Below are positions 20,673 through 23,081 of a stretch of DNA of 23,081 bases, one piece after another. Source of the stretch: Comamonadaceae bacterium (lineage in GTDB: Bacteria > Pseudomonadota > Gammaproteobacteria > Burkholderiales > Burkholderiaceae); contig CANCCJ010000036.1 in NCBI GenBank assembly GCA_947374535.1, forward strand, positions 1 through 23,081. The letters run 5' to 3'. Both the position numbers and the translations under genes were made by a program. Positions within the stretch are counted from its first letter, which is position 1. The number at the start of each line of letters is the position of its first letter. A model generated the notes under the pieces. The model ran no database searches. It worked only from the letters and a program-made list of their open reading frames with translations, and was not told the DNA's origin.

Positions 20673-23081
20673 TCACTGACACGATTCGCAGGTGGGATCA
20701 TCCACACCGCAGAATTTGATGTCGGTGGCGGGGATGGCATTCATCTGCGCTTGCGCTGCAGCGGCTGCTGCTTCGAGTGCACTCATGCCACCTGCTGCTG
20801 CGCCCGAAGACACCGCGTTGTGTGAGCCCGCTTGCACGGTTGATTTCTCAACTTGTTGCGCGCTGGATGTACGGAGGTAATACGTGGTCTTCAAGCCACG
20901 CAACCAAGCGAGCTTGTAGGTCTCATCCAACTTCTTGCCAGATGCCCCTGCCATGTAGATGTTGAGTGATTGCGCTTGGTCAATCCACTTTTGGCGACGT
21001 GATGCGGCTTCGACCAACCAAGTGGGTTCCACTTCAAAAGCCGTGGCGTACAAGGCTTTGATTTCTTGTGGCACGCGATCGATGGGGCGCAGTGAACCGT
21101 CAAAGTGTTTCAGGTCCATCACCATCACGTCGTCCCACAAACCGAGACGCTTCAAGTCATGCACCAAGTAGTGGTTGATGATGGTGAACTCGCCCGACAA
21201 GTTGGACTTGACTGACAAGTTGCCAAAGCAGGGTTCGATAGACGCATCCACACCAATGATGTTCGAGATGGTGGCGGTTGGCGCGATGGCCACGCAGTTG
21301 GAGTTGCGCATGCCGTCTTTGGCGATCTTGGCGCGCAGTGCGTCCCAATCCATGGTCTTGGCGCGGTCAACTTCAAGATAGCCACCGCGTGCCTCGGCCA
21401 ACATATCGAGCGAGTCGATGGGCAAGATGCCTTTGTCCCACAACGAACCTTTGTAGCTGGCGTATTGGCCACGCTCTTTGGCCAACTCGGAGGATGCCCA
21501 ATAAGCGTAGTAGCAAATGGCTTCCATCGAACGGTCAGCGAATTCAACGGCTGCTTGTGAGGCGTAAGGCACGCGCATTTCGTACAAGCTGTCTTGGAAG
21601 GCCATGAGTCCTAAGCCGACAGGGCGATGACGCAAGTTGGAGTCGCGTGCTTTCTTGACGGCGTAGTAGTTGATGTCGATCACGTTGTCCAGCATGCGCA
21701 TGGCCACTTTGATGGTGCGCTTGAGTTTGTCGTGGTCGAGTTCTTTGCCGTTAGGGCCATCCTTCAAGTGTTGAGACAAGTTGACGGAGCCCAAGTTACA
21801 CACCGCAGTTTCGGTGTCGCTGGTGTTGAGCGTGATCTCGGTACACAGGTTGGACGAGTGCACCACGCCCACATGTTGTTGGGGCGAACGCACATTACAT
21901 GGGTCTTTGAACGTGATCCATGGGTGACCAGTTTCAAACAACATGGTCAGCATCTTGCGCCACATGTCCGTCGCTTGAACGGTTTTGCTCGGGCGGATTT
22001 CACCGCGCTTGGCTTTTTCTTCGTAGGCCACATAGGCCTTTTCGAAGGGGGCACCGAACAAGTCGTGCAAATCAGGCACGTCGGAGGGCGAGAACAAGGT
22101 CCATTCGCCTTTTTCCATGACGCGGCGCATGAACAAGTCTGGAATCCAGTTAGCGGTGTTCATGTCGTGGGTACGACGGCGGTCGTCCCCGGTGTTCTTG
22201 CGTAACTCGAGGAACTCTTCGATGTCCAAGTGCCAGGTTTCCAAATAAGTACAGACAGCGCCCTTGCGCTTGCCGCCTTGGTTCACGGCTACAGCGGTGT
22301 CGTTGACGACTTTCAGGAATGGCACCACGCCTTGTGATTCGCCATTCGTGCCCTTGATGTGGCTGCCCAAAGCGCGTACGCGTGTCCAGTCGTTACCCAA
22401 GCCGCCAGCAAACTTAGACAGCAAAGCATTTTCTTTGATCAACTCATAAATGCCGTCCAAGTTATCAGGCACGGTGGACAGGTAGCAGCTAGAAAGTTGT
22501 GAACGCAAAGTGCCGCTGTTGAACAGCGTGGGCGTGCTCGACATGAAGTCAAACGACGACAACACTTCGTAGAACTCAATGGCGCGCGCCTCGCGGTCCA
22601 CTTCGTTGAGCGACAGACCCATGGCTACGCGCATGAAGAAAGCTTGTGGCAATTCGATGCGGTTCTTGCGCACGTGCAAGAAGTAACGGTCATACAGAGT
22701 TTGCAGGCCGAGGTAATCAAACTTCAAGTCACGTTCGGCTTTGAGGGCTGCGCCCAAGCGAGGCAGATCAAACTGCAACATGGCTTGGTCGAGCAAGTCG
22801 TTGTCTACGCCTTTTTGAATGAATTGAGGGAAGTACTCGGCGTAGTGTTGGCCCATGTCGGCATGGAGCACTTCTTTGCCCAGCACTTCTTTGGCGATGG
22901 TGTGCATCAACAAACGTGCGGTGGCGTAGGTGTAATCTGGGTCTTTTTCGATCAAGGTACGAGTGGCCAAGATGGCTGCTTTGTACACCTCGTCCATGGG
23001 CACGCCGTCGTACAGGTTGCGCATGGTCTCGGCCATGATGGGGTCAGGTTTGACATCAGCGCCCAAGCCTGCGCACGAATC
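20673..23081 (-). CDS. nrdA: Class Ia ribonucleotide reductase alpha subunit, 5'-truncated
   Basis: NrdA is the catalytic subunit that reduces ribonucleoside diphosphates. The frame is open to the right window edge (residues DSCAG precede the first in-frame TTG at 23066), so the N-terminus, with any ATP-cone allosteric domain, lies outside. About 802 residues are visible. Active-site landmarks are intact: the [10 protein letters not shown] cysteine, NLCTEI with the Asn-Cys-Glu triad, [10 protein letters not shown] with the second redox cysteine, and the radical-relay Tyr pair in LKTTYYLRT. The flexible C-terminal tail ends in [12 protein letters not shown], whose cysteines accept electrons from thioredoxin or glutaredoxin. 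An Ala-rich insert ([19 protein letters not shown]) links the barrel to that tail. nrdB follows downstream after 84 bases. Confidence 0.97.
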   Translation of the reverse strand, partial: DSCAGLGADVKPDPIMAETMRNLYDGVPMDEVYKAAILATRTLIEKDPDYTYATARLLMHTIAKEVLGKEVLHADMGQHYAEYFPQFIQKGVDNDLLDQAMLQFDLPRLGAALKAERDLKFDYLGLQTLYDRYFLHVRKNRIELPQAFFMRVAMGLSLNEVDREARAIEFYEVLSSFDFMSSTPTLFNSGTLRSQLSSCYLSTVPDNLDGIYELIKENALLSKFAGGLGNDWTRVRALGSHIKGTNGESQGVVPFLKVVNDTAVAVNQGGKRKGAVCTYLETWHLDIEEFLELRKNTGDDRRRTHDMNTANWIPDLFMRRVMEKGEWTLFSPSDVPDLHDLFGAPFEKAYVAYEEKAKRGEIRPSKTVQATDMWRKMLTMLFETGHPWITFKDPCNVRSPQQHVGVVHSSNLCTEITLNTSDTETAVCNLGSVNLSQHLKDGPNGKELDHDKLKRTIKVAMRMLDNVIDINYYAVKKARDSNLRHRPVGLGLMAFQDSLYEMRVPYASQAAVEFADRSMEAICYYAYWASSELAKERGQYASYKGSLWDKGILPIDSLDMLAEARGGYLEVDRAKTMDWDALRAKIAKDGMRNSNCVAIAPTATISNIIGVDASIEPCFGNLSVKSNLSGEFTIINHYLVHDLKRLGLWDDVMVMDLKHFDGSLRPIDRVPQEIKALYATAFEVEPTWLVEAASRRQKWIDQAQSLNIYMAGASGKKLDETYKLAWLRGLKTTYYLRTSSAQQVEKSTVQAGSHNAVSSGAAAGGMSALEAAAAAAQAQMNAIPATDIKFCGVDDPTCESCQ

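Overview
The window is an ordinary, gene-dense chromosomal segment from a betaproteobacterium. It most resembles Burkholderiales of the Comamonadaceae type (Limnohabitans, Rhodoferax, Curvibacter or Polaromonas-like). This is inferred from the ftsZ-lpxC junction, the accB-accC-prmA-zinc-ribbon-PfkB gene order, a lysine/alanine-rich H1-like histone beside nrdAB, and the protein sequences themselves. No taxonomic marker was compared by search. I see no rRNA, tRNA, insertion sequence, prophage or CRISPR array.

Layout. 1-1986 (+): 3' part of ftsZ (cut by the window edge) and lpxC. 1995-6892 (-): yqiA-like esterase, RNB-domain ribonuclease, TonB-family protein, mtgA and ruvC, tightly packed and probably co-transcribed. 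6949-10969 (+): rodA, tldD and a DAHP synthase gene. 10970-11248: non-coding gap rich in inverted repeats. 11249-12691 (-): mpl. 12765-18292 (+): unknown protein, TlpA-like thioredoxin, accB, accC, prmA, DUF3426 zinc-ribbon protein and PfkB kinase, several joined by 1-4 base overlaps. 18314-23081 (-): nrdA (5' end outside the window), nrdB, H1-like histone and a DUF167 protein.

Function. The content is housekeeping: division and envelope building (ftsZ, lpxC, mtgA, rodA, mpl), fatty-acid synthesis (accBC), dNTP supply (nrdAB), recombination (ruvC), RNA turnover, and entry into aromatic amino-acid synthesis (DAHP synthase).

The most interesting signal is in the DAHP synthase leader. It has an unlisted 22-codon ORF (9688-9756) containing a Phe-Tyr-Phe-Ala-Tyr-Phe-Phe run. 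A segment just after these codons can pair with the 5' arm of a perfect 9-bp stem, which is followed by ten T residues (9788-9817). This is the full anatomy of a ribosome-mediated transcription attenuator responding to Phe/Tyr. A second pattern is that at least six start codons (lpxC, rodA, tldD, the leader peptide, mpl, nrdB) lie 5-7 bases after a -10-like hexamer, which predicts leaderless or near-leaderless mRNAs.
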